A stretch of 64,000 nt of DNA from Prorocentrum cordatum (lineage: Eukaryota > Sar > Dinophyceae > Prorocentrales > Prorocentraceae): contig CAUYUJ010020255.1 in the NCBI GenBank assembly GCA_963575745.1, forward strand, positions 15,001-79,000. The letters are read 5' to 3'. Within the stretch, counting starts at the first letter, position 1. Each line of letters starts with the position of its first letter. Made by a program: the position numbers and the translations under genes. The notes under the pieces were generated by a model. That model was not told the origin of the DNA. It did no database searches and saw only the letters and a program-made list of their open reading frames with translations. Positions 1-9,989 of the stretch are shown here, piece after piece.

Positions 1-302
1 CAGTGGGGGATTGCCGGCAGGGTCTGCAAGCAAGACCCTCACGCCTGGAACCACATCTGGGTATCGCTTCCGCCCTTGGTCCTGCCACCACGAGCAAAGT
101 GCGCGAGGGCAAGCCGCCCCGGGCTTGTCCCCTGCGTCTATGAACGCGCGCACCTGGGCCGCCACCCGCTGGCGGGGCTGCTCGATCTGGGGGTCCGCGC
201 CCTCCCTGGGGGGCCCCGGGCCCAACTGCGCCAGCACGGCCCGCCTGCCCTGGACCGTCTCCTGCGGGCCGCCCACATGGGGTCCAAGTAAACGGGGGCT
301 AT
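1..302. other. No gene seen; 3' flank of the transposase ORF
   Basis: High-GC sequence just beyond the stop of the minus-strand transposase. The open frames across it are low-complexity and match nothing I recognise. Confidence 0.4.
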
Positions 303-420
303 GGTGGATCGAGCCGAATCGCGCTGGCGATGTCGGCGATGCAACGGCGGCGTCGGCCCCGAGATTCTGGAGGCCGACGCCGCGCCCGGCCGCGTCGCCG
401 ACGCGGCGGCTCGATCCACC
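303..420. repeat. 118-bp foldback element
   Basis: The ends GGTGGATCGAGCCG (303-316) and CGGCTCGATCCACC (407-420) are perfect 14-bp inverted copies. The interior carries further complementary GGCGTCGGCC/GGCCGACGCC blocks. It lies 8 bp beyond the transposase stop codon. It could be a small MITE or a terminal structure of the hAT-like element. Confidence 0.6.
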
Positions 421-428
421 GACCCCAT

Positions 429-2558
429 CTACCTCCATCCCATTCGAGCGGCATGGATCTCCTTCAAACGCCGCGGCTGGCCGGCGGCAGCGGCGCCTGG
501 CGCTTCCGCCGAACCCGCAGCGGCAGCGGCGCCCGGCGCCCCCGCAGGGCCCGCGGCGGGGCCCGCCCCGGCGGCAGCGGCGCCCGACGCCGCCGCGAAC
601 GGCTCGTCCGGGAACCGGACGTGGAAGCACCATCGCTCGAAACCAATTCGGAGGACGGGGCCGCCGAGGTCGTGCGCGTCGGAAGGCCCGAGGGCGGCAA
701 ACGCCGCTAGTTTCAAGAACTGGTGGTACGTGTCCACACCAGTGAACTCGCACACCTGCCGGAACCGACGCACCAGCGGCCCTGGCTCGCCGACGACGGC
801 CCGGTAGAAGGGGACCTTGTAGTGCGCATCGATGGCGCGGCGCATCTCCTGGAGCCGCGGAGCCCGCCGGCCCGCCCAGCGGGCCCTGCGGGCCCCGCCC
901 CCCCCTCGGCCCCCGCCCCGTGAACGGGAGGGGGGCGAGGGGGGTGGACGTGCGATAGGCGGGCGCCACCCCAATCTGCCACGCCGCCGATCCTCGATGT
1001 ACAAGTCCACCATGACCTCAAGAGGCTTCCGCGCGCCCTCGCGCAGGCTGGCCAGCTCGTTCAAAAACACCGTCATCACCGGCAATATTTGCGCAGCTCG
1101 TGCGTCCTCGGTCTCCAGAACGGAAGAACACGACTTGAGGTGCTGCAGAACCTCGTTGTTAGCGTCGACGAGATCCCACCCGCCAGGCTGCGGGAGGTCC
1201 GGCAACTCGACCTTCGTGCTCAGCGCGGCGAGGTCGTAGCGCAACTTCACTGCGCGAGCCCCCAGGCCCAGCGTCGAATGCCAGTTCGACGATGAATCCA
1301 CGTGCAAGCTTCTGCGGCCTAGACTCCCAGGATGGAGAGTGCGCCACATCTTTCCCACGTCCTGGTCCTGCATCCGGAGGGCACAAGCCCTGAGCTGCTC
1401 CAGCGCGCCCACGAGCTCGGGCGCCACGTCCGCAGGCCCAACCTCGCGCGGGGGCTTGGACCTCCGATCTGCGTCTCTGACGAAACAGATGCGACGCACA
1501 GGGATCATCAGGATGTGGACTGAACAACGGGATGATGCCCGGCAGCTGGCGTCATGGGCGACCTTCACCGCGGAGCCTGTGTTGTCCGATTTCACCATGG
1601 GCGGCGCCTTCTCCAAGGACGACAGGTATCTCTCCTGTGGGTGGAGGCACGTTCGGAAAGACGACAGCGTCGCGTCCCTGCACGCCAAAGCAGACTTCGG
1701 GCCGTTGCCGTCCGAGGCGAAGCGGACCCCCTCTTCCAAGCCCAGCAGCACGCAGCGCGGCAGTCCTAAGGCAAGCCCAAGCCACAGAAAGGAAACCCTG
1801 CCCCCGTTTTCACAGGACGGGGGCGGGGAGGGGACCAGGGGATCGATCGATTGAACCCGATGCGGCGCCGCTCCTTGAGGGCATAGATAGCAAAGCATGG
1901 TCCCGATGAGGGTGCGATGCCAGGGGTCCTCCCACGCGTCGTGGCAGAGCACGCCCTCCAACTCGGTTGACCTCTGCGCCCATTCCTCCCGGAGCTTGCT
2001 CCACATCGCCTGGGTGTCCCTCTCCAAGACACTGCAGCAACTCGTTTTGGCGGGCCCCTCCCACACGAGTTTCGCTCCGGTAAGATTCGAACAATCTCGA
2101 AAGAAAGCTTGCCAACCTGGCCCCCGGGGCAGGGGGCCTGCCACAGGCACCCCTGCCATCGCGCCGAGGTTCCGCGCGAAGCTCGCCGTCAGCTTGGCCT
2201 GGGCGCTGCTCAAGGGGGTGATGGCGACGCAGAGCGATCTTGGAGGCTGGGGAAGAGGCTCCGTCGCACTAGACTTCCTGGCGCGTTTCTTGGGCGTGCC
2301 TCCTCCGCCCTCGTTCAAGACGGCCTCTATGTTCCCATCCGCGACGATGGCGCTCAACTCCTCCGGCTTTAAGCCATGATATTTCTTCAGATGGGCCCAT
2401 CCACGGGACACTGCGCGCTTCTCTCCTTCCAAAACTCTGGGCATGGGCAGCTGTGGAATAAGCATCGTACCTGGGACTCCTGTTTCCCATCCGCGTCCTG
2501 GCGATGCCGCCCTGTGAGATGCACGACTTGCCACACCTTGCTCTGTGAACCTGAACAT
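429..2558 (-). CDS. hAT-like transposase, main open frame (709 codons from ATG)
   Basis: The frame runs from an ATG at 2558 to a stop at 429. Near the N-terminus GWAHLKKYHG resembles the second half of a BED zinc finger. Around residues 200-225 CHDAWEDPWHRTLIG aligns with the catalytic-Asp DGW block of hAT transposases. Further on SSNWHSTLGLGARAVKLRYD matches the hAT 'RWNST' block, and the helical stretch after it (WDLVDANNEVLQHLKSCS) resembles the 'W..l..l..vL.pf' region. A proline/arginine-rich linker follows, then a C-terminal part I cannot place. The first half of the BED finger is in another frame upstream (2387-2857), so the gene is probably frameshifted or spliced there. Assignment rests on motif order, with no database search; I am fairly sure of the superfamily and unsure whether it is active. 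Confidence 0.6.
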   Translation of the reverse strand: MFRFTEQGVASRASHRAASPGRGWETGVPGTMLIPQLPMPRVLEGEKRAVSRGWAHLKKYHGLKPEELSAIVADGNIEAVLNEGGGGTPKKRARKSSATEPLPQPPRSLCVAITPLSSAQAKLTASFARNLGAMAGVPVAGPLPRGPGWQAFFRDCSNLTGAKLVWEGPAKTSCCSVLERDTQAMWSKLREEWAQRSTELEGVLCHDAWEDPWHRTLIGTMLCYLCPQGAAPHRVQSIDPLVPSPPPSCENGGRVSFLWLGLALGLPRCVLLGLEEGVRFASDGNGPKSALACRDATLSSFRTCLHPQERYLSSLEKAPPMVKSDNTGSAVKVAHDASCRASSRCSVHILMIPVRRICFVRDADRRSKPPREVGPADVAPELVGALEQLRACALRMQDQDVGKMWRTLHPGSLGRRSLHVDSSSNWHSTLGLGARAVKLRYDLAALSTKVELPDLPQPGGWDLVDANNEVLQHLKSCSSVLETEDARAAQILPVMTVFLNELASLREGARKPLEVMVDLYIEDRRRGRLGWRPPIARPPPSPPSRSRGGGRGGGGARRARWAGRRAPRLQEMRRAIDAHYKVPFYRAVVGEPGPLVRRFRQVCEFTGVDTYHQFLKLAAFAALGPSDAHDLGGPVLRIGFERWCFHVRFPDEPFAAASGAAAAGAGPAAGPAGAPGAAAAAGSAEAPGAAAAGQPRRLKEIHAARMGWR

Positions 2559-2857
2559 GGCGTCTTCCGCTTCGACGGGGTCACTGCCGCGGCTGCAGGC
2601 GCGGCCGCTTCGACGACGTCCACCGCAGCGGCCACGCCAAGAGCAGGCTCTGCGGCTCGAGGACTCGGCGCCGCCGGGGCTGCGGGAGCTGGTGGCGCAT
2701 CCAAGTCGACGACCTCCACAGCGGCGCCTTCGCCATGACCAGACCCCGCGGCTGGAGGCACTGGCGCCGCAGATGCCGACCCTGCGACTGGGGGAGGACC
2801 AGGCATCGAGGCCGCGGGGAAACTTGGAAATCGCCTCTGCGCCTCATGGAGCGGCAT
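2387..2857 (-). CDS. N-terminal part of the hAT-like transposase in a shifted frame
   Basis: This frame encodes an Ala/Pro-rich leader followed by SQSKVWQVVHL and VRCLFHSC. Together these look like the W...(F/V) and paired-Cys half of a BED zinc finger. The matching HL...H half (GWAHLKKYHG) continues in the 429-2558 frame. A single indel or a short intron between about 2440 and 2475 would join them. The upstream start is uncertain, and the leader may be non-coding. Confidence 0.4.
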   Translation of the reverse strand: MPLHEAQRRFPSFPAASMPGPPPVAGSASAAPVPPAAGSGHGEGAAVEVVDLDAPPAPAAPAAPSPRAAEPALGVAAAVDVVEAAAPAAAAVTPSKRKTPCSGSQSKVWQVVHLTGRHRQDADGKQESQVRCLFHSCPCPEFWKERSAQCPVDGPI

Positions 2858-2913
2858 TTGCCTTCGAGCCTATGCAACATCAAATAGCCTAAAATGCGCT
2901 GCGGCGAAAGATG

Positions 2914-2999
2914 ACGAAGAGGAAAAGGAGGAGGAGGAGGAGGAGGAGGACGAGGAGGAGGAGGAGGAGGAGGAGGAGGAGAAGGAGGAAGAGTCGGAG
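2914..2999. repeat. (GGA)n microsatellite
   Basis: Nearly pure AGG/GGA trinucleotide run with a few substitutions. It sits upstream of the transposase on its sense strand. Confidence 0.9.
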
Positions 3000-3140
3000 G
3001 CCCGGGCGGACCTCCCCCGCATCGGCCCTGCAACCCTCCCCGCCTGGCGCGCGGAGAGTCCGCGGGGAGCGGCGCCTGGAGGCGCCATCAGGGAGGCCCA
3101 GCGCCCCGCGGGGACCTCCGAAAACTTCCGCACGTGCATA
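3000..3140. repeat. GC-rich hairpin repeat, family H, diverged copy
   Basis: It shares the core CCTGGCGCGCGGAG...GCGGCGCCTGGAGGCGCC with copies at 47895-48010 and in ATPase intron 3 (48811-49021). The terminal arms are not recognisable here, so this is an old or partial copy. Confidence 0.45.
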
Positions 3141-3381
3141 TTTTCGGGGACGGACATGGCACGCTAAATCGACGCTAATCAACGCCAAACTGGTACTTTC
3201 CCCTCGACTGCCAGACGCCAGCGCACGCAAATGCACCCGACGAAGGGCGGTTGTTGCGAGGGCCCACGAGTCTGTCATGATTGGCTACCGAAGACCCCGT
3301 CTGAGAGGCCTGCACTCTCAACCTTCGAGGGCTTCCCTCCCTGATCTCCAGCGCGTACTCCTCTACAGGGCACCCCTCAGA

Positions 3382-3538
3382 TACAGTGGGGGCCAATCCA
3401 CGAGAAGCCTTCCACAAGAAGCTCAACCCTGAGACCCCAGGACGTCCATCAATGTCCGTGGCAAAAGCATCGAAACCCAAGAAAATCAGGGCACCCTGGA
3501 GGCAAGCAGGGCGCTCCTTGGCATGGGTCTCCAATGCG
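3382..3538. mobile_element. MITE family A, copy 1 (right end decayed)
   Basis: The left end is TA|CAGTGGGGGCC. The interior shares CTGAGACCCCAGGACG and GGGCACCCTGGAGGC with the copies at 53697-53873 and 63496-63675. The right terminus (GGGTCTCCAATG) is degenerate compared with CCCCCACTG|TA elsewhere. A TA duplication with CAGT termini is the Tc1/mariner pattern. Confidence 0.7.
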
Positions 3539-3724
3539 GCAGGGCACCTCTCAATGAAGGTGGCCCGGAGCCACCGGAGCCAGACCCTGCCACAAGAGAG
3601 CCGCTCGCGAATGGACTCGGCAGGGTGGGGGGTGGTCATGCTCTCAACCTTCAAGATGCGCCTTCCAAAGGTCCCCCAAATGCTGTGTGTTCGACCATGG
3701 GCCCCCTGTTGCCCATGGCTCCTG

Positions 3725-3860
3725 GGCCGTCTCCGGCGGTCTTCGGCGGTCTCCAGCGGTCTTCGGGCGGTCTTCGGCGGTCTTCTGACGTCCTCTGACG
3801 GTATTCGGCGACTTCCGGCGGTCTTTGGCGGTGTCCCGCTGCCTTCGGCGCGAGAGCTGG
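3725..3860. repeat. Short tandem repeat of GGCGGTCTTC units
   Basis: About a dozen imperfect 10-15-bp units based on CGGCGGTCTTCGG. On the minus strand they read as a Pro/Arg/Asp-rich open frame, which I do not treat as coding. Confidence 0.75.
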
Positions 3861-3928
3861 ACGGCTGCGTCCAACATCCCTGGGAATAATTAACCAACCA
3901 GCCCACAACCTACTTCGCGCCACGGCAC

Positions 3929-6716
3929 CTACTTCGCGCCCAGGCGCTCCAGGGCCTCATCGATGGCGGGGGCGCACCGCGCCAGGGTCGCCTCCCTCGA
4001 GAGCCTGGCGCGAGTGCGACACAACTGGCCGACTAAAAAAGCCTCGCCCTCGGCTGCCTTGCCGCGGAATCCTTGGCCTGATCCAGGCGCGGTGGTGGCC
4101 CTTAAAATCCGATTGATGAGCGGGTGCTGCCTGGGATTGTACACGCCAGCGCATCCCTGGCCTCTGCCAGCTCCATGTGCACTCGGAGCTCTAAGCTCGC
4201 GAGTGCGCCCTCGCGCCGGGGGTCCCGGTTCCTACAATACCAGCAAGTCAAACCGCGCCACTCCTCGCGGCCTGCCTGCGTAGCAAACCGGCTTGGCTTC
4301 TGAATTCCGCACACTTTGCACGCCCTGGCCTTCGCCAGCATGGCGACTAGGTGAGCCTGCCGCTTCTGCATGACGTGGGCGGGCATGAACTCCTCCTTCT
4401 CCACAAGCCCGAGCTGCGCGTCCTGGAACTCCCACAACCGATGGAAGATGTCCACTGCGTCGCCGCACTCCGCCTCTTCCTCGTCAAACTCGTCCCCGGG
4501 CTCAACGCGGGCCCGCTTTGGCGGAGGCTCTGCGTCCCCCTCCTGGTCGCGGTCGTGGCCCTCCTCCTGCTCGCCCTGCTCGCGGGGGTGGCCCTGCTCC
4601 TCTGGGACGGCCTTGAAGAGCTTGACCAGGTTCTTCGGGCGCGGAGCGAAGCCGTTCTCCCGGATGAACGATTTCGCGGCCTGGCTGAGGGCCGTGCCAT
4701 GCTCCCTCGCCCACTCCGCGCCCACGCCGAGGTTCGTCCACTGGCAGTAGGCGAGGCTGAACAGCATCGGGTGGATGTGGCCGAACGCCGAGCATAGCGT
4801 TGACAGTCGCATGCGCGGCGGCAAGAGCGACAGACCCCCCTTGGAATCCGGGCGGGCGCGCACGAGATCCCCCACGCGAGCCGAATAGAAATCCGAAGGC
4901 CCCTGGTGGCCGCCATGCGTGTGGAAAGCCCCATGGACGATGGCGCTCTAAGCAACATGTCATGTTCCAAAACCGCGTGCGGAAAAAGCACCCGGGGCAA
5001 TGCAACGCAAGCAATGAAGCAAACGGGGCCTACTAATGGGGCCCCGCCAGCACGGCCAGCGCGATGGCGGGGCCCCGTTACAAAAGGCCCTGCTGGCGTG
5101 GCTTTTTGGCACCCTGCGGGCCCCTGGTAGCGGAAGCGGCGCAAGCCTCGTGAATCTGCCGGCTCTTTGAGGCCGCCGAGGCGCGACCATGTTATCTTCC
5201 GGGCGTGCCATGCGGGGATGTAGTTCAACGCCTGCTGCAGGCACCCGCGGAACACGTCGGCTAAGTCCCGCTGGAACATCACAACCTCCACGCCTGTCTT
5301 GAAGGCCACGGGCGCGCCATCCGGCCACCTCGACGCGATCGCGGCCTGGATGTCGCGCAGGCACTTCGTGGGGTCCATGGCGACAAATCGCTCCTGCCTG
5401 GGCAGCGGCAGCGCTGCGGCGCCCGGAAACGGCTTGTGCTTCGTGACGATGCCCGCCTGCGTCAAAACAGGAAGTGGACCTGTCGCGTACGCTATGTCCC
5501 CGTGGTGCGCCACAGCCACGGCGTCGCGCGGGCCGTGCAAGAGCCCGTCAATCGCCCACGGGACGAGGTCGGAGAGCTCGTTGCCCGACGGCTGCTTCTC
5601 GAACATGTAATCCTGGAGGCTGCTAATCTTCATGCCGTAGAGGAGGAACTGGCGAAGGAGGTCGTGCTGATAATGGTCCTTGGGAAAATCGCCTGGGGTG
5701 AGGTCGCAGTCGGGGGGCGCGTGTCCGAGCCTCGGGTAGAACGGGGCCACTGCCTGAACAATCGACAGGCCATCGTTCGCCCGGATGATATCTTGAATGT
5801 CAATGGCCACCGCAACGTCAACGTGATTCGGGTCGCACTTCATCATGCATAAAAGCCCAGAGGGTGCGAAGACGAACTCTGCCACCTCGGATGCCTCTTT
5901 GCACGTGTATATGAGGGTCCCGGCCACCTGGGCCGCCGAGAACCAGGAACGCAGCACGTGCCAAAGTGCACTCCCCGTGAGTTCTGGGTGTCCACAAGCG
6001 CGGAACCCAAGAAGGAGCGGGACCACCATTCGCTTCGGGAAAAACTGATTTGGAACGCTGGTCTGACATCGCGCGCGTTCCCAGTTTGCTCCGCGGCCCG
6101 CCTGGCCATCGATGTCATGCCTGTGCGAGTCCATCAGCTCGTACCCTCCGGCGTGGCGAAACACCCCACATGATTTGCCCGTGTGCTCCTTTTCCCCGTC
6201 CCGCGGGCCCTCGTCCGGAATTGTGAGGATGGCGCCCAACATGGCGTTGTCCCGGAACTTCTCTAGCAACCTTGTAAGATGACAACGGTCCGCCTGCAAT
6301 ACAGTCTCGCTTTCGACGTGAATCGAAAGACCCCTCTCGTTGCTCAGCTTATCAACGATGCTCTCTGCGAGGCCGCCCCCCGATCGATCGCCCTCCCAGC
6401 AGTCCCACGCTTGCGCGCCAGAGTAGACGGTGCTGTTCACGCGGGATCTGCTCGCCAGTACGTCGGGGTCCACACCTTGCAGGCCATCCAGAATCCAAGT
6501 GGCTGCTATGAGAGCGCAGGCAGAGCATCCCTGGCATGCATCCCTGTGCTCATCTATGTCGTACTGGCTGCGGGCGCAAAGGGCCGGGTTATCACCCTCC
6601 TCGCCCAACATGTGATCGAAACCCCAAGCTCTGGAAGCAAGGGGGTCTAAAGAAAGGGCCCCGTGCGAAGCCCACGCTCTCTCCCACACTGGATTCCCGC
6701 GCAAGCTGGGAAACAT
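3929..6716 (-). pseudogene. Broken element gene: papain-like (C76/UL36-type) cysteine protease plus zinc ribbon
   Basis: From an in-frame ATG at 6716, the protein has a putative nucleophile block GCSACALIAATW and, about 130 residues later, a histidine block GGYELMDSHRHD. This Cys...DSH arrangement is typical of herpesvirus-tegument-type deubiquitinases and related proteases found in eukaryotic transposons. An acidic linker and a CxxC...CxxC ribbon (CKVCG...CWYC) follow. The frame is broken twice: a 221-bp insertion (4898-5128), whose removal rejoins RFRYQ to GPSDFYSAR in frame, and an indel near 4142-4146, after which YNPRQHPLINRIL continues to the stop at 3929. The frame is open a little upstream of 6716, but only with non-ATG starts. 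The catalytic assignment is inferred from motif shape. It lies next to the hAT-like gene on the same strand and may belong to the same or a nested element. Confidence 0.5.
4898..5128. mobile_element. 221-bp insertion flanked by 10-bp direct repeats
   Basis: GGCCCCTGGT occurs at 4898-4907 and 5119-5128 (plus-strand sense). The DNA between has a strong hairpin, GGGGCCCCGCCA...TGGCGGGGCCCC, at about 5038-5081. Removing one repeat plus the interior restores an uninterrupted minus-strand reading frame. It could be a transposon insertion or an unusual intron, since no phase gives both a GT/GC/GA start and an AG end. Confidence 0.6.
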
Positions 6717-6778
6717 GAGTTGCGCCAAAATGGCTGCGGAAAGGCGCACGCGCCTCCTTCCATCCCCTTCCCTCCCAC

Positions 6779-6960
6779 CCAACGGGAAGAGAGGGGAATG
6801 GGTCGGAGTGGGAGCGCGTGGTAGGGAGTGACAGGGAAGAACCGGGAGGGACTGCGAGCTACTCTCATGGGAATGGGAGGGAGCGGGAAGGATTGGGAGG
6901 GTGGGAGAGGGAGAGACTGTGTGCTACCTAGTGGGAGGGAGTGGGGGAGAATGATAGGGA
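6779..6960. repeat. Purine-rich GGGAR degenerate repeat
   Basis: Runs of GGGAGGGA, GGGAATGGG and similar words with no coding signal. It borders the start of the protease ORF. Confidence 0.6.
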
Positions 6961-7134
6961 GGGGTGAGGTTGGGGCATGAGGGGCGGAAGCGGCAGGGAC
7001 CGAAGAGCGGTGCCTGCAGTACCACCTGCAGTAACACATGGTCCAGATCTGATTTCTGCTGGCTGCGAAGACCCGCCACGGATACTCCCTAAGCAACACC
7101 AGGCCTCACACATAGTACCCCATAACCCTGAGAA

Positions 7135-7320
7135 GACCCACAGAAGAGTCCATGACCCCAACGACGATCGACGGCCCAAGACGACCCCAAGACGGCCCCA
7201 AGAGACCCCTAGACGGCCAAGCGGGCCACAAGACGGCCCAAGAGAGCCCCAAGACGGCCCAAGACGGCCGCAAGACGGCCCAAGAAGGTCCAAAAAGACC
7301 CCCCAAGACTGGCCCACAGA
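7135..7320 (+). repeat. CAAGACGGCCC degenerate tandem repeat
   Basis: Repeated 10-12-bp words CAAGACGGCCC and CAAGAGACCCC. The same vocabulary recurs at 31.0, 34.3, 38.6, 39.7, 47.2 and 51.8 kb, in both orientations. Confidence 0.75.
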
Positions 7321-7324
7321 AGCC

Positions 7325-9815
7325 CCCAGGCGAAAACCTTATCCTACTCGCAGGGCCCGCCGCGAAACCCCTATCCTAACTCAATAGCCCCCCATACGAC
7401 AACCTCATCCAGACTCCAAAGTCTCCGCGCGAAAACCTACTCAGAATTCCTTGGGTTCCACGCGAAAGCTTTATCCTAATCCCTGGGCCACTCTACGAAA
7501 ACCGTATCCTGACTCACTGGCCCCACTAAGGAAAACCTTATCCAAATGCCAGAGGCTCCGCGCGAAAACCTACTCCGAATTCCTTGGGCTCCGCACGAAA
7601 GCCTTATCCTAACTCCTGGGCCACTATACGAAAACCTTATCCTAACTCACTGGCCCCACTACGAAAACCTTATCCAACTCCCAGGGGCTCCGCGCGAAAA
7701 CCTAATCCTGATTCCTTGGGCCCTGCACGAAAACCTTATTATAACGCCGAAATCACTGGCCCCACGACCAAAACCTTATCCAAACTCCTTGGGTTCCGCG
7801 CGAAGACCTAATCCAAATTCCTTGGGCCCTGCACGGAAACCTTATCCTAACTTCCGGGGCCCGCTACGGAAACCTTATCCTAACTCACTGGCACCCCATC
7901 CGAAGACGATACCCAAACTCCAGGTGGTCCGTGCGAAAACCTACTCCGAATTCCTTGGGCCCAGCGCGAAAACCTTATCCTAACGCCCAGGGCCTGCTAC
8001 GAAAACCTTATCCTAACTCACTCGCACCCTACCCAAACCATACCCAGACTCCAGGGGCTCCGCGCGAAAACCTAATCCTGATTCCTTGGGCCCTGCGCGA
8101 AACCTTATCCTAACGCCGAGGGCCCGCCACGGAAACCTTATCCTAAATCACTGGCCCCACGACCAAAACCTTATCCAAACTCCTTAGGTTCCGCGCGAAG
8201 ACCTAATCCAAATTCCTTGGGCCCTGCACGGAAACCTTATCCTAACTTCCGGGGCCCGCTACGGAAACCTTATCCTAACTCACTGGCACCCCATCCGAAG
8301 ACGATACCCAAACTCCAGGTGGTCCGTGCGACGACCTAATTCAAATTCCTTGGGCCCTGCACGGAAACCTTATCCTACCTTCCAGGGCCCGCTACGGAAA
8401 CCTTATCCTAACTCACTGGCACCCCATCCGAAGACGATACCCAAACTCCAGGTGGTCCGCGCGAAAACCTACTCCGAATTCCTTGGGCCCAGCGCGATAA
8501 CCTTATCCTAACGCCCAGGGCCTGCTACGAAAACCTTATCCTAACTCACTCGCACCCTACCCAAACCATACCCAGACTCCAGGGGCTCCGCGCGAAGACC
8601 CTTAAACTCACTGACCCTACCCAAACCATCCTCCAGGGGCTCCGCGCGCCTAATCCTGATTCCTTGGGCCCTGCGCGAAACCTTATCCTAACGCCGAGGG
8701 CCCGCCACGGAAACCTTATCCTAAATCACTGGCCCCACGAGCAAAACCTTATCCAAACTCCTTGGGTTCCGCGCAAAGACCTAATCCAAATTCCTTGAGC
8801 CCTGCACGGAAACCTTATCCTAACTTCCGGAGCCCGCTACGGAAACCTTATCCTAACTCACTGGCGCACCGTCCGAAGACGATACCCAAACTCCAGGTGG
8901 TCCGTGCGACGACCTAATCCAAATTCCTTGGGCCCAGCGCGAAAACCTTGTCCTACCTTCCGGGGCCCGCTACGGAAACCTTATCCTAAATCACTGGCAC
9001 CCCATCCAGGACGATACCCAAACTCCAGGTGGTCCGTGCGAAAACCTACTCCGAATTCCTTGGGCCCAGCGCGAAAACCTTATCCTAACGCCCAAGGGCA
9101 GCTACGAAAACCTTATCCTAACTCACTGGCACCCTACCCAAACCATACCCAGACTCCAGGGGCTCCGCGCGAAGACCTAATCCAAATTCCTTGGGCCCTG
9201 CACGAAACCTTATCCTAACGCGAGGGCCCGCCACGGAAACCTTATCCTAAATCACTGGCCCCACGAGCAAAACCTTATCCATACTCCTTGGGCTCCGCGC
9301 GAAGACCTAATCCAAATTCCTTGGGCCCTGCACGGAAACCTTATCCTAACTTCCGGGGCCCACTACGGAAACCTTATCCTAACTCATTGGCACCCCATCC
9401 GAAGACGATACCCAAACTCCAGGTGGTCCGTGCGACGACCTAATCCAAATTCCTTGGGCCCTGCACGGAAACCTTATCCTACCTTCCGGGGCCCGCTACG
9501 GAAACCTTATCCTAACTCACTGGCACCCCATCCGAAGACGATACCCAAACTCCAGGTGGTCCGTGCGAAAACCTACTCCGAATTCCTTGGGCCCAGCGCG
9601 AAAACCTTATCCTAACGCCCAGGGCCTGCTACGAAAACCTTATCCTAACTCACTCGCACCCTACCCAAACCATACCCAGACTCCAGGGGCTCCGCGCGAA
9701 AACCTAATCCTGATTCCTTGGGCCCTGCGCGAAACCTTATCCTAACGCCGAGGGCCCGCCACGGAAACCTTATCCTAAATCACTGGCCCCACGACCAAAA
9801 TCTTTATCCAAACTA
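7325..9815. repeat. Satellite of about 33-bp units with a higher-order period near 527 bp
   Basis: Basic unit of the type CGGAAACCTTATCCTAAC plus 15 variable bases. Marker variants (GGTGGTCCGTGCG; CCCCACGACCAAAACC) recur with spacings near 400, 525-530 and 575 bp, which indicates a higher-order repeat with unit gains and losses. The frames read as RKPYPNSLGPA repeats and are not taken as genes. The AACCTTATCCTAAC core is faintly telomere-like but is not a perfect telomere repeat. Confidence 0.85.
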
Positions 9816-9824
9816 CGATGCGAG

Positions 9825-9950
9825 GCGCGTCTACCTTCGCTCTGGAAACCGTCGTAGGCTCAGACCGCGAAGCGCGAAGTGCGAATAACTTCGCGCCTCG
9901 CTCTGACGCCGTCCAGACCGCGAAGCGCGAATAACTTCGCACCCTCGAGG
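9825..9950. repeat. Short direct duplication at the satellite edge
   Basis: CAGACCGCGAAGCGCGAA and AATAACTTCGC occur twice about 50 bp apart, just outside the 33-bp array. Confidence 0.6.
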
Positions 9951-9989
9951 GAGCCCTTGGCAAGCACATCTTCGGAACAATACTCGGAC

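Noticed and set aside
11-745. 244-codon plus-strand frame
   Set aside because: Antisense to the hAT-like ORF for most of its length, Arg/Pro-rich, no motif.
3175-3906. 243-codon minus frame with an apparently conserved GRPGVSG segment also seen near 53.8 and 63.6 kb
   Set aside because: The shared segment is the body of MITE family A, not a protein domain.
7325-9815. CRISPR-like regular repeats
   Set aside because: Units are contiguous and degenerate, with no unique spacers and no cas genes, in an evidently eukaryotic genome.
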